Source: Isoetes taiwanensis (lineage: Eukaryota; Streptophyta; Lycopodiopsida; Isoetales; Isoetaceae). From it: a stretch of 64,000 bases of DNA. How positions within the stretch are numbered: position 1 is the stretch's first letter; every line of letters starts with the position of its first letter. The notes beneath the pieces are model-generated. The model did not search any database, was not told where the DNA came from, and saw nothing but the letters and a program-made list of their open reading frames with translations. Where the stretch lies: the NCBI GenBank assembly GCA_021234155.1, contig JAJEKV010000003.1:12519819-12583818 (forward strand), in the 5' to 3' direction. Below, one piece after another: positions 35,343-45,559 of the stretch. The translations under genes and the position numbers were made by a program.

Positions 35343-35825
35343 CTTGTTGTCAAATTAAACTTAAACACAAGTGAGGCTCGGCACTTACGTGGTTTTCTCG
35401 AGGAGGGTTTGGAGTGTTTTTTTTTAAATCCCAATTATCGACATAGTGTGACGTAGCATCTTGGTATTAAATAGTATGTTAAATTCAATTATATCTGTTC
35501 ATGTTCTGTAAACTCAAATCATATAGGTTTAGGAATAAGGTTAAAAAAGGAAGATATTGGCTATTTAGGAATAAGGTTAAAAAATGAAGATATTGGATAT
35601 TTAGGTATAAGGTTAAAAAGGAAGATATTAGATATGGCTCAAATTTCGAGATATGCACATAATGGCATGTAATGATGGTTGATAGGACTGGAATACTGAA
35701 TCATTCCTACGATTTTCACGCCTAATCCAGCCTATATCTATTCCAAATTAGATTGGCGCCCATTCTCCCCCAATCTCCGCCCAATCTTTGCTAGATCCTC
35801 CGCCCAATTTCTCTAGTCCATCGCC
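35343..35825. repeat. No supported gene; three copies of a 50-bp AT-rich unit
   Basis: AGGAATAAGGTTAAAAAAGG-type units with GAAGATATTGG repeat at about 35530-35640. They are followed by a CCCAATCTCCGCCC-rich tract. Confidence 0.5.
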
Positions 35826-36150
35826 ATGAAGAGATCAGCTACTTAAGAGCCTGGAGGTGTCCTCCAAGAGGCGCCTATTACGGCTGGAAGAGGTGTTCCC
35901 TCCGGGCAGCCCCCTCCGCCGCCCACGGTTCTTGCTCTAATGCCTCTCGATTCCTCCTCGATTCCTTTGACGAGGAATCGAGAATGAGGAATCGAGGAAA
36001 TTTCGAGCAGGAGTTCATCACGTGTGTTCTTGAAGGCCGGATAGGAGATTCTTCAGAAAATGAGTATTCACCGACGGAGAAGAAGCCAAGATGATGAAGA
36101 AGATGAAGAAGTTGAAGACGAATCTCTGCTGACTTCGAGGAGCTCATGGC
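35826..36150 (+). pseudogene. Degenerate open frame, unrecognised
   Basis: After CCATCGCC an ATG opens MKRSAT, a stop, then EPGGVLQEAPITAGRGVPSG and, further on, an acidic tail (RRRRSQDDEEDEEVEDESLL). The acidic tail recalls that of the coiled-coil paralogue near 40250. At least two frame breaks are present. Family unknown. Confidence 0.35.
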
Positions 36151-36725
36151 GTTAGTTCATGGTACATGCATGTTTTCTTTCTTTTCTTAAGCATTCAACT
36201 AACGGTTATTTCTTATTTTTTTTGCGATGATGAAGCGGATGAATGAAATTTGTTAGGGCAGAGCACCTCTTATTTTTTTTTTTCCTTGTTCTTAGTCGAG
36301 CTTGCCTCCGACTTCTTACCATATGACCAAAGCCTCCGGCTTTTTGTTGTGAATAGTTGAAGCCTCCCGGGCATTTAAATTTACAAAATGATGTAAAGCC
36401 ATACGGCCATAAAAATTTTGAATGTAAAAAGTTTTTGCTTCTAATTCCATTTGAATACCTAACTTTTTTTTTTACATCATATGTGTTATCACTCTTAAGT
36501 ACATAAGTCATCATCCCTTTTCAAAGAGCATATTATTTTTCAAGGATCACACCAAGCTTAATAGTACATATGCAACAAAAAAAATGGAACACACTAAATT
36601 CGTGATCGTGTGATCCACTTTCTTATTTGTTGTCAAATTAAAACTAAACACAAGTCCTTCAATCAATAGTCTCCCATTTGCATATAAAATATCTATCATT
36701 CCAAGTTATATTATGTTTTATGAAC

Positions 36726-37331
36726 TAAAATGGCCTCCTATCAGCCATTCCACGCCATATTTCCCCCTTTTTCCCCGGGCCGATTTGCTTGGAATATTCT
36801 CCTAATAAGGGGAATCGCATATCTATGGCGCCATATGTATTTAATTCTCTTGTTGTCGACAGATTGACGCAACACGCGGGCGCTTCTAAAAGCCACTTGC
36901 ATTATAGCATACCGCAACTCATGACGGTGTCTCTTGGTTTGTCGATACCAATCATGCGATCACCGATTCTTGTCTTGCCCTATTTTCATTTAGAGTCCAT
37001 TCCCGCCTTCTACATTTCAAAATTTGAATGTGTAGGTTGAAGCTTTGTATTAGACTTTTCGCTTTCGAGGGGCCAAGATTATGCCTTAAAAGTTCAGAAT
37101 CGGATCTTTACTTCATCCCAATATAGGGCTTCCCCCCCTTACAATTCGAATTTTGAATTTGCTTTTGTATAAAAGCATGGATTGTAGGAGAACGGACTTT
37201 TCCATATGCACGCTGCAAATTTCAAAAACGAGGTTAGTAATGGACCGAGTCTCAAACGGTTTAATTGTGTTTGGGGCATACAAATTGTACATTCATTCAT
37301 TTCAAGGCCGCGGCGATCCACGCTGTATGGA
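36726..37331 (+). repeat. 600-bp direct repeat R2 (with TATA-like site)
   Basis: This is the second copy of R1. TTTGTATAAAAGCATGG at about 37165 lies 265 bp before an ATG at 37432 that opens the degenerate plus-strand block. Confidence 0.75.
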
Positions 37332-37431
37332 AGCTCCAAATGATGTGTGGATAAGGATCCAACTCCACTCGTGAATATGCTCCAGTCTTCAATCGCAAAA
37401 AAGAGGTCTAAAAATAAGAACTTAGACCTCG

Positions 37432-39850
37432 ACATGTTGCGCCTTGCGTGCTCAAAAAGTATCGACATCCGGGCGGATGGCGCTTTATATCCATTGATCC
37501 GTTGAGTGGCAGGAAAACCGCCATTTCGGGACGCTTCAAGTTTAGTCCGATTTTGTGGTGACGGTAACTCCGGCCTCTTGGGATATTGTGAGAGATTGAG
37601 AGAGGATGAAGGCATTCGAATCGAATACGCCCTTGAGATGAGCCGCCTCCGATTGTCACAAGAGAATTATAACTTAAACCAAAGAAATTTTTTTCTCTCG
37701 CCCATTACTCCAATCGTGATGAAGGAAAGGAATGACGGCTTGGGGAGGGAAACTTCTTTGAGATAATGGCGGGAGAAGTCCAAATTGGTGATAGGGCAGC
37801 TGCAAGAAAAGATCCAAGAGCTCGAAAAGAGCAAACTTTGGGCTTCAAATGTAGGTTAAAGAATTTGAAGAAAACACCCCTTGGCTTTAGCGCGAAAGGA
37901 AGAAGCATTATCGACCGATAGAGGAACCAAGTTTGGATCAGGTGCATTCAGACGCAGGTCACGCCACAAGGTCCGCTTACAACACTAGCAAAGGCCGCTT
38001 AAGATCCGGGGAAACTAGAAGCAATCTTGGTTACGTAGTGAAGAACCTAGCGACGAAACAGGGAGATAGTGGACATGATTTGTCAGCCCTACAACTCTCC
38101 TCTCAAGAAGATGGTATTGGAAATGGTACTAGGGGAGATCTACGAAGAAGTTAGAAGCTTACATGTGTGTCTGACCAAGTTTGTGATGATGTAGGCATCG
38201 TGAGGGCTTGGTTACCGTTCTCTATTCAAGCCATTCCACGGCTGCTGAAAAGAATGGGCACAAAAAAAGTATTCGCTCCACGCCCACAAATTGTCGAGAA
38301 TACAAGGGTTACTAGGACAAAGATGGTGTATGCCATATTAGGAGAGATGCACCACGCTGAATGTCTTTGGTCCCGCCATAGCCATAAAAGATAAGAATGG
38401 CAAGGATTGTTGTGATATAGTTGGAATGAATGAACGCAAATAATCTTTGGGTTGACCTGGTTACTCTCTTACAATTCCTTGTCAAATATTATGACTTAAA
38501 TGAATCTGCGTAAACTAATGGTGAGATTGAAGTTTGCATAAAATTGGATGAAATGGAACCCACCAAGTTTGAGAAGTATGAGAGGGTATCCGCTGTCATC
38601 ATGAATAGAGCAATTGAGAATGCAATTGCACATGCTAAATCAAAGAGCAACTAAGAATAACAAAAAAGATGTAGAGGTGACTGGACGAGGAGAAGAAGCG
38701 CGTATGAAAAATGGTTCTCATGTCAATCAAGATGACACCGGTGGTTAGGTCTCTTTAAAGTTCGTAAAGAAACCCACGAGGTTTTGAAATGGGTGTTCAA
38801 TCAAACCCACATCCCGAGTCTAATATCTAGATTCGAGGGAGGGAAAAATTGCAAGTAGATCACTATGGATCTTACAAAGTAATTTTTCACTTGGCGCCCG
38901 ATTTAAAACCGAGAAAGCAATGTACAAACATAAGTGGAGGAGGACAAGGAACATGCAAAAGTTGTTCCAGACCGCAATCATGCAAGGAAGTCAAGTAATC
39001 GGGAAGACTGTTTCAACCTTGTCCCTTAACCAAGCAAATGCTCCTAATAGAGGAGAAGAAGATCCCAAGTTCCATGGCATTTTCCCCCATTCCATTAGAG
39101 AGGGTTCATATCCGCACTTTGCACGGCTTTGTGAGAATCATCGACAAGATGATATTTTTGAGCCGCAGATTCGTGTGGAACATTTCGCACAAGAAGAGAA
39201 GAGAGGAAGGAATTCGTGAGAGTTGAACATGTTCTATCGAAGCGTGTTTGCATGGTGGCAATGTAAGATTAGAGCTCGATGAGAAACGGGCGTGAAGAAC
39301 AAGTGTGCCTCGTAAGGTGTCAATTGAGGGATGAAAGCTCGACGCTTTCATAAAGAATCATAGAGAGGCTCAACGGAAACCGATGATGGGAGAAAAGGTC
39401 TATGAATTTGAAAATTGCTGGTTGATGCGAGCAGGACCGCATGCATGATGGCGCTTAAATTCGCATTGAGGAAAAAAAAGCATGGGATGCATTGTCCGAA
39501 TTGTTCCCATACATTGAGAGAATGGACCTCACAAGAGAAGATGCGTAAATGTTCGTGCAAGCGATAACAAATTTATTAAAGCTTTCATAGACGCATGGGG
39601 GGAGAGTGAAGTCACGCACTACTTGCACATCTTTTGGGCTCATGCACCTTGGTTTTTAGGAAGTATGGAAGCCTAGCAAAGGTGGAGTGCACAAGGCATG
39701 GAGAAGTCGATAAACAAGCTAAAATAGCCTTTCATCGTAACACTCAAAGAGGGGTGGAAATGTGGGAACCAACCCTCTAAGACGGATGACAGAGTGGTTT
39801 TATAGAAGGGCGATGGCTAAATACGCGACAAGAAGGTCGCTTTAAGGAGC
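37432..39850 (+). pseudogene. Long degenerate coding block, unrecognised
   Basis: Many plus-strand pieces look like protein but change frame every 30-60 codons. They include LVRFCGDGNSGLLGYCERLR, LEMSRLRLSQENYNL, MICQPYNSPLKKMVLEMVLG, VDLVTLLQFLVKYYDLNE, EVCIKLDEMEPTKFEKYERV, DPKFHGIFPHSIREGSYPHF and DALSELFPYIERMDLTREDA. This is consistent with one or two large decayed proteins of the inserted element. I recognise no catalytic motif, so any transposase or replication role would be a guess. Confidence 0.4.
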
Positions 39851-39997
39851 AACCCGTAAGTCGTGAAACACCATTGGCATAATGTCAAGAGAAAAACGGA
39901 AAGTTGCTTGGCAAAATTCTAGGGCCCCACTAGCATCGCAACAGTGGAGATCTAAGAGACAAAGAATCGGTAAAGTATACTTGTAATGTGTAGCATG

Positions 39998-40134
39998 TTC
40001 ACACGACGCGAAGTACTTGCCTCCAACCTTGTTTGCTGGCCAGTAGCCGCCGTCGTGTGATCTTATTTGTATCATACGGCGCGAACAATGGAGTTCGCTA
40101 TTGCTTGCATTTATGTGGCTTCGCGTCGTGTGAA
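39998..40134. repeat. Hairpin pair H1 (CACACGACGC family)
   Basis: TTCACACGACGCGAAG at 39998-40013 is perfectly inverted as CTTCGCGTCGTGTGAA at 40119-40134. Between them CGTCGTGTGAT (40051) and ATCATACGGCGCGAAC (40070) allow two nested hairpins. It lies just after paralogue P4. Confidence 0.8.
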
Positions 40135-40209
40135 GCTTTACAAGATAATAATAAAAAAGGGTTACTTTTGATTAAAGTTGTGAAAGATGTTACATTGAAA
40201 AACAAAATA

Positions 40210-40664
40210 CAACGACTCATTGTTGCTCCAAAGGCGAGCTCTTCTTCATTATCTTCATCATCATCATCAGCTCCGTCCTCGCCTTCGCTCTTCATCTCTT
40301 CCCCTCAAGCGAGCAATCACCCTATCCAAACGTTCCTCCAATCATCCACCATCTCTTTGTACATGTCCCGCTCCCGTCCCCAATAGCACAACGTGTTCTT
40401 TCACTGAATTAGCATCCTCGTTGCCGCCATAACCACCTCGGTCACGGTTGTTGGGGCATGTCATCCGGCCCCAACCTTCTATTCAACCGCCTGATTTGCC
40501 TCTCCCCGCTACTGGCATGAGAAAGGTTGAATTCATTCTCTTCTTCTTTCTCGCTGAATTGTAACGGCGTTTTCCTTTTAGAAGATCATCTTGCTCCTTC
40601 AACCTCTTCATTAGAACACCCAACACTATGTCGGAAGGGAGTTCTATCCTCTTGGCGCTTTCCA
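40210..40664 (-). pseudogene. Coiled-coil paralogue P4
   Basis: The frame opens MESAKRIELPSDIVLGVLMK and continues RLKEQDDLLKGKRR. Further frames give RERDMYKEMVDDWRN and a highly acidic tail, ADDDDEDNEEELAFG. The block LP-DI-LGVLMKRLKE aligns with P1 and P2, which defines the family. A TATA-like TATAAAT lies at 40781-40787, 117 bp upstream. At least two frameshifts separate the blocks. The protein would be about 140-160 residues, soluble and helical. Function unknown. Confidence 0.5.
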
Positions 40665-40780
40665 TTATCGGGCCGTTGAGGATGTGGAGGCCATAGATGA
40701 CAAATGGGAGGGACGTTAAGATTATAGAAGTGAGGAGCAAAGACTCTAACCCATGGAAGGAGCACATGCAAGGACCTCAA

Positions 40781-40787
40781 TTTATAC
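40781..40787 (-). promoter_or_regulatory. TATA box of P4
   Basis: TATAAAT on the minus strand precedes the P4 ATG by about 117 bp. Confidence 0.45.
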
Positions 40788-40920
40788 ATATTAGCGCTTG
40801 AACATATTAAACACACTCACTTGCCGCGACGCGTCGAGGGGATTCTCGGCTTGTTGTCCGCTAGAACACATTAATGGTACCGTCCGGGCCGGAACACATT
40901 AATAACTATTCTAACTACAT

Positions 40921-40995
40921 CAGATATCACACCATCGCTGAAATCAAGACACGAGCTTTAAAACCCTATGAAGGGTTTCGCTTCGTGTGATCTGT
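40921..40995. repeat. Hairpin H2 (CACACGACGC family), downstream of P3
   Basis: GATATCACACCATCGCTGAAA on the left is imperfectly inverted as TTTCGCTTCGTGTGATCT on the right. It lies about 150 bp after the P3 stop. Confidence 0.6.
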
Positions 40996-41104
40996 CTTGT
41001 CATTCTCTCTACCACGGATATTGAAAATTAAAAATAGGAAACGTAATATTCGGTACATTTGTCAAAAACTTTTCCCATTGAAAAATAAAACCAATTACAA
41101 ACAT

Positions 41105-41140
41105 TAAAAAAAAAAACGGGCCCCTCTAGGAGGAGCCCGA
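41105..41140 (-). terminator. GGGCCC hairpin with T run after P3
   Basis: On the minus strand GGGCTCCTCCTAGAGGGGCCC is followed by ten or more T, immediately after the P3 stop codon. The form matches the GGGCCC hairpins at 653-668 and 28744-28758. It looks like a stem-plus-oligo-T terminator, but that function in a plant nucleus is inference. Confidence 0.4.
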
Positions 41141-41143
41141 TGC

Positions 41144-41565
41144 CTATGATCGCCGGGCAAGCTCTTCCTGGAGGGCAGTGATAATTTTTTTCTGCTCCTC
41201 CAACATGATTGCCTGCCCCGCAACCACGTTCTCATATTCCGCAACCTTATCTTCCCCCGCCATCGAAGTTGGGCTCGGCAACCTCTCCCGCCTCGATTGC
41301 GCCCTAAGCCTCTCTTGGAGGTTATATCTCGTGGGCGCCGCAATTCGCGGTCTAAAGGCAGCCCCGATTGTTGTCAAGACTAAAATCACCTCCCCTCAGA
41401 AGGCGGCCTTTCCTCCTCACCGCAAACCGGCTTGGCGACGTCTTCATCATTCTTTTCTTTTAGAAGGCGGATCCGTTCCTCCGCTTCAGCGCGAATGTTC
41501 TGAATTTCCTTGACCAAAACTTGAGACAAGATCTCGGCAGGGATGGAACTGGAGCTGGAGGCCAT
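41144..41565 (-). pseudogene. Coiled-coil paralogue P3
   Basis: The frame opens MASSSSSIPAEILSQVLVKE and continues IQNIRAEAEERIRLLKEKND, a clear heptad-rich helix. After a one-base shift near 41388 it continues with YNLQERLRAQSRRERL, YENVVAGQAIMLEEQKKIIT and ends LQEELARRS before a TAG. An upstream in-frame ATG at 41643 lies within the likely 5' UTR. The serine-rich start is shared with P1 and P2. Function unknown; it probably forms a coiled-coil oligomer. Confidence 0.55.
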
Positions 41566-41656
41566 TGAAAGTGATGGGAGAACAGGAGTGATGGCTGAGG
41601 GCGGATGTGGTAGAAACGTAAGATGGCGGATAGGAGAAGACAAAGGCCTCCGACGT

Positions 41657-41664
41657 TTTATATA
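41657..41664 (-). promoter_or_regulatory. TATA box of P3
   Basis: TATATAAA lies on the minus strand 92 bp before the P3 ATG. Confidence 0.55.
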
Positions 41665-42038
41665 GAAACTAGAGATACGTTGGAATCTACGGTTGCGACT
41701 ACCGATAAAGTTGTGTAATAATCCTACGAGGCGAAATTATAGCATTCAATTAGGCAACGGTAGCCTATGTTCGCATCATGGGATCCGTCATATCCCAGCC
41801 GCATCGTATGCAAAAAGCCGCATAAAAAGACAAAGTGTTATTGTGGCAGCGCATGCCACGTCCTTGGCATGACGTTGTCATCCACAAGCCACGTATGTGA
41901 ATAGACGTTGTCATCCACATGCAAATTCGCATTTACCTGCAAGTTATATCACATAATCTAGCTAGATATTTGTGTTACATACACTTTTCCATTAATAAAT
42001 TATGAATTTATACATACAACGAGGTGTATGCGTTGTGG

Positions 42039-42108
42039 AGATCATCTGACGCCAAATCCATTGATTGCTACCTAATTGCAAGAATGGCATTTCGCTGTCG
42101 TGTGATCT
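42039..42108. repeat. Hairpin H3 (CACACGACGC family), downstream of P2
   Basis: GAGATCATCTGACGCCAAATCC pairs with GGCATTTCGCTGTCGTGTGATC. The loop TTGATTGCTACCTAATTGCA is identical to that of H5. It lies 84 bp after the P2 stop. Confidence 0.75.
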
Positions 42109-42191
42109 TTTAATAAAACAAAACAAGAGAAATGATAGAAGCAAGAAATAGAGCAAATTTTTCTTTGAAACAAAAAATATATATACAATGG

Positions 42192-42539
42192 CTACGGATC
42201 TTCATGATCCCCAGAATGGGCCGTGAAGTCAAGCTCATCATCCTCCGCAAATAAGCTTCTTCTCCATATCTTCTAGCCGCCAAATGTTGTGTGCGCGCTT
42301 AAATCGCCGACCCTACGGCTATTGGCCTCTACACTGTTAATGTTGTTTTAGAAGCTCAAGGTCTCGGCCATGCAAAGCAGCCCTAGTGAATTCTATCTGG
42401 CCCACCGCCCCATCTTCTCTACGACGCAGACGGTTGTTGTCGTGAACCTCCTTGAATCTCTTCATCACCACAAAGCAAGGGTGATGTCCATGGGCAGTTC
42501 GGGGCGCTGGCCGCTATCGGAGGAGGATGAAGATGCCAT
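42192..42539 (-). pseudogene. Coiled-coil paralogue P2
   Basis: The frame opens MASSSSSDSGQRPELPMDIT and LAL, then a one-base deletion near 42468 shifts it. The next frame reads VVMKRFKEVHDNNRLRRRED and FTRAALHGRDLELLK, with LEDMEKKL and an acidic end FTAHSGDHEDP before a TAG in other frames. It is a tandem duplicate of P1, including promoter and 3' hairpin. Period is about 870-900 bp. Confidence 0.55.
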
Positions 42540-42645
42540 CGAGGAGAAGGCTAAGGCTAAGGCTAAGGCGGAAGGGGAGAAGATGAGCGTAAGAAGGCTG
42601 GCAAGCGAAGAGGATCTGAGGTCGGGCAAGATAGAAAGTCTTCTA

Positions 42646-42652
42646 TTTATAA
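42646..42652 (-). promoter_or_regulatory. TATA box of P2
   Basis: TTATAAATAGAAGAC on the minus strand (42638-42652) is identical to the P1 promoter element. It lies 107 bp before the P2 ATG. Confidence 0.6.
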
Positions 42653-42674
42653 CAGGGATTTCAGAGTAGCTTGA

Positions 42675-42740
42675 GTCACACGACGCCAAGGATGCCGTGG
42701 GGTCGGGAAAATCGACCGCTACTTCTTCTGGCCGTGTGAG
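42675..42740. repeat. Hairpin H4 (CACACGACGC family), upstream of P2
   Basis: GTCACACGACGCCAAG and the partial inverse GGCCGTGTGAG flank a 40-bp interior. It lies immediately upstream of the P2 TATA box. Confidence 0.5.
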
Positions 42741-42901
42741 GAAAAAGGACCGTTACTTCTTCTAACGCCTTTTCTTCCGTGAGAAAGCTCGTGTGATAAT
42801 TTTTATTGATAATTTCGTGATACAATCTATACATAAGTAATTTTACCGATACATAACTAAAGATAGAACTTCTCATTGAAGCAAAATAGAATCGGCATGG
42901 A

Positions 42902-42969
42902 GATCACACGACGCGAAATCCAGTTGATTGCTACCTAATTGCAAGCAAGGCATTTCGGCCGTGGGTGAT
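42902..42969. repeat. Hairpin H5 (CACACGACGC family), downstream of P1
   Basis: GATCACACGACGCGAAATCC pairs with GGCATTTCGGCCGTGGGTGA. It lies 99 bp after the P1 stop, next to TTTTAATAAAAC, the same tract that borders H3. Confidence 0.75.
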
Positions 42970-43067
42970 ATTTTAATAAAACAGAACATACATTGGAACA
43001 ACAGATAGATAGAAGCAAAAAATAGAGAAAAACTTTTCTTTGAAGCAAAAATAGATAGATACAACGG

Positions 43068-43465
43068 CTAGGGATCTTCATGATCCTCTAGCTGATTTTC
43101 ATGTCCCGCAAAGCCGGCCGTAAGGCAGCGTTCTCATCCTCCGCACTCGGAGCTTCTTCTCCATATCTTCTAAGGCCTCATGAAATCATGTGAGCAGTTT
43201 CAACCGCCTGCCCCCTGTGCTCGCCGCCTCTTGGTACATGGCGAATGTTTCCACGAAGCTCAACGCCTCGGCCGTGCGCCAGCCTCCCTCGCGGAAGGCT
43301 AATATGTCGATCGCCTCATTGTTCTACGACGGCGAGACGGTTGTTTTCATCATGGATCTCCTTGAATCTCTTCATCACCACCGCAAGGGTGATGTCCACG
43401 CAGCACCTCGGGGTGGGAGTGCTATCTTGGCGTGGTCGCTTGCTAGAGGAAGATGATGATGCCAT
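43068..43465 (-). pseudogene. Coiled-coil paralogue P1
   Basis: The frame opens MASSSSSSKRPRQDSTPTPR and continues CCVDITLAVVMKRFKEIHDE and NNRLAVVEQ before a stop. Other frames continue EALSFVETFAMYQEAASTGG, HEALEDMEKKL and end EDHEDP with a TAG, matching the C-terminus of P2. The protein would be about 130 residues with a Ser-rich start, a central heptad helix and an acidic tail. The shared TATA box, start and 3' hairpin argue for a genuine gene family. The frame breaks argue that this copy is decayed or the sequence has errors. Confidence 0.55.
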
Positions 43466-43549
43466 CGGGCCGGAATGTGGAAGGCCGAAGCCTAAGTAGA
43501 AGATGAGCGTATATGAAGGCGTCGAGGTCGGCGTGGACATCGGTCTTCT

Positions 43550-43557
43550 ATTTATAA
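43550..43557 (-). promoter_or_regulatory. TATA box of P1
   Basis: TTATAAATAGAAGAC (43543-43557, minus strand) is identical to the P2 element. It lies 85 bp before the ATG. Confidence 0.6.
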
Positions 43558-43569
43558 CATGAGTCACAA

Positions 43570-44030
43570 TGAAATTTTAATAAATAAATTAATTGTCTTT
43601 TTTCCAATAATATTTCATTTCTTCGAGATAGATATCACACGGCCTAAAAAACCTAGATATGACAGAAAAATCGATCGATGATGTATTTCAAGTGATGTGA
43701 GTAAATACAAATAAAATAATTTTTATTAGAATTTCGAAAGGACAATCTGTACATAAATAATTTTACCGATACAAGTTGGAAAACATATAACTTCCAATTT
43801 CTCAAGCTTCGTCAATTTCATGCTCTTTCAATCCCCCGCCAAGACTTGATCCAACAAGGCAATGACTTCCATGTTATCGACCCCACTTCCAACCTTGGGT
43901 GAGTCAAGCCGCCAGCCTAAAAAAATTTAACATATTGCTCGCCACAGACCGCTTGGTCGCCAAAATATTGTAACACGACATCCCGTAGAATTGCTATCAC
44001 CCTTTCGTTTGATGATGCCAATTGGGAATG
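43570..44030. other. No supported gene
   Basis: A single CACACGGCC half-site lies at about 43636. AATAAATAAATT near 43580 and other AT-rich tracts are present. Short minus-strand frames show no motif. Confidence 0.4.
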
Positions 44031-44035
44031 GTTCC

Positions 44036-45222
44036 CTAACATGCATAATGCACGGAGGTAATAGACAAACTCGCACCCTTTGACTGAAAGTTCTGCATGA
44101 AGACGATTATCTCCCCATTAACGAATCTTGAGATATATCTTAACAATGTAGAGTCCTTCAATCTTTCCCCTGTCCCCCAAGCATGTCGGCAAGAAAAATC
44201 ATCTACTTCCCACAAATAAGAACCCTCAAGATTATCTTCTTCACATTTATCCTCATCTACCGGGCTTATGTTTGCCGATTGATCAAGGGCCTGCCAAACC
44301 CTCAGATCCCGCTGGCGCCTTTGCAGGAGACGCTGGAATTCTTCTTCCGCTGGTAGATTCGCCTCATCTTGAGCAAATCGAGACTCCAAAATTCCTCTCA
44401 TATGCTTCTTTAAGCTTTATAGCATTGCCGGTATAATTAGATACTTCAAACATCTCTTTGTCCAAATCCTCTTCAAAATCTAGGCCTAAGTTTACCCATT
44501 CGCCAAGGTAATCTTGTAGCTCGCCTTTCCCTAGCACACATTCAGAACATAGACGGGTTCCTCAAGATATCATCACTTAGCAATAAGTATTCTTTGCCTT
44601 CCACTAAAATTGGCGTTATGTCGACAACTTCTTTTCATCCTCATCCCCATCCTCATCACCTTCGAGAATCATCTCCCTCCTCCGGGTTCACCCAAGGCCA
44701 AGCAAGGCCGGCTAAAACTCCTACATTCTTGCTCTTCTTCTTGTAGATCTATCTCCATTTCTACGCCATAGTCATCATCACACATAACCGGACCCCCTTT
44801 GGCTTAAAGATTTCATTGTTTCCAGTGTATCTTCGGTTTGGCCGAGCAGAATGCAATAACTAGCAAATGCAAACGGCAAAGAGAAATAAGATACCTTCTT
44901 AAGCACAAGGACGCAGCCGAGGAGCCCGCTATGCAAAGATTCTTGAAAAACATCTTCCCCGCTTTGCAAATGGGAAGCCGCCTCCTCTAGAGCTGGTTTT
45001 GGAATCCACGAGCCGTGGACATCCGCAAAGGACGTCTTGCCGAGACCAAGCGGTCCGGGTGAAAGCTAAAGCAACCTCGCGATAGCATCCAAGCTCGCTA
45101 TCGCTTTGCCATGATGTCCAACTCCTTGCAATAGAACGGATAAATCGCGGTCGGTACTTAACTTCCTCGTTGTCATGAGGGGCGGATGCATACCATTCCA
45201 GGAACTTCACATAACAATCCAT
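44036..45222 (-). pseudogene. Unrecognised acidic protein of about 380 residues, frameshifted
   Basis: The minus-strand frame opens MDCYVKFLEWYASAPHDNEE and VKYRPRFIRSIARSWTSW. Later frames give KAGKMFFKNLCIAGSSAASL, GVEMEIDLQEEEQECRS, ITPILVEGKEYLLLSDDILR, KGELQDYLGEWVNLGLDFEE, PAEEEFQRLLQRRQRDLRVW and LKDSTLLRYISRFVNGEIIV. The pieces run in order on one strand and read as one protein with three or four frame breaks. No family was recognised. The telomere-like repeat and hairpin H7 lie 130-220 bp upstream, in the promoter position. Confidence 0.4.
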
Positions 45223-45350
45223 GGCGAAGCAAACGACGAAAACAAGAAGATGTTTAGGAGCGGTAAGGCGCTGTCACTTTTGAACTCAAGTAGCCGCTTG
45301 TCGATTATGAAAGGGGACACACCGCCGTTGTGGGGAGATTTGTCCGCATA

Positions 45351-45379
45351 TTTTAGGGTTAGGGTTAGGGTTAGGGTTG
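45351..45379 (+). repeat. (TTAGGG)4 telomere-like repeat
   Basis: TTTTAGGG is followed by three TTAGGG units. On the minus strand this reads CCCTAACCCTAA, like a telo-box, 130 bp before the ATG at 45222. The six-base unit differs from the usual plant TTTAGGG. Confidence 0.7.
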
Positions 45380-45448
45380 GATCACACGACGCCAAGACTA
45401 CTATGTGCAACAAAAAGCACAATGCTTGTCGCGTGGTCGTGGTGATCC
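45380..45448. repeat. Hairpin H7 (CACACGACGC family)
   Basis: GATCACACGACGCCAAG pairs with TTGTCGCGTGGTCGTGGTGATC. It directly follows the TTAGGG repeat. Confidence 0.65.
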
Positions 45449-45559
45449 TCACGATAACATTAAAAAAAAAAAAAAAATGCAAAGTGCTGGCTAGGCTTCT
45501 AAGAAAGAAATGGACTAAGACATTAAGCTTATAAAGCCATTGCATTAAGAAATATTATA

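Noticed and set aside
36728-37331. R1/R2 as a confirmed LTR pair
   Set aside because: No TG...CA ends, primer-binding site or retroviral genes were found between them.
45351-45379. True telomere or chromosome end
   Set aside because: There are only four units, and they are embedded in coding-like sequence on both sides.
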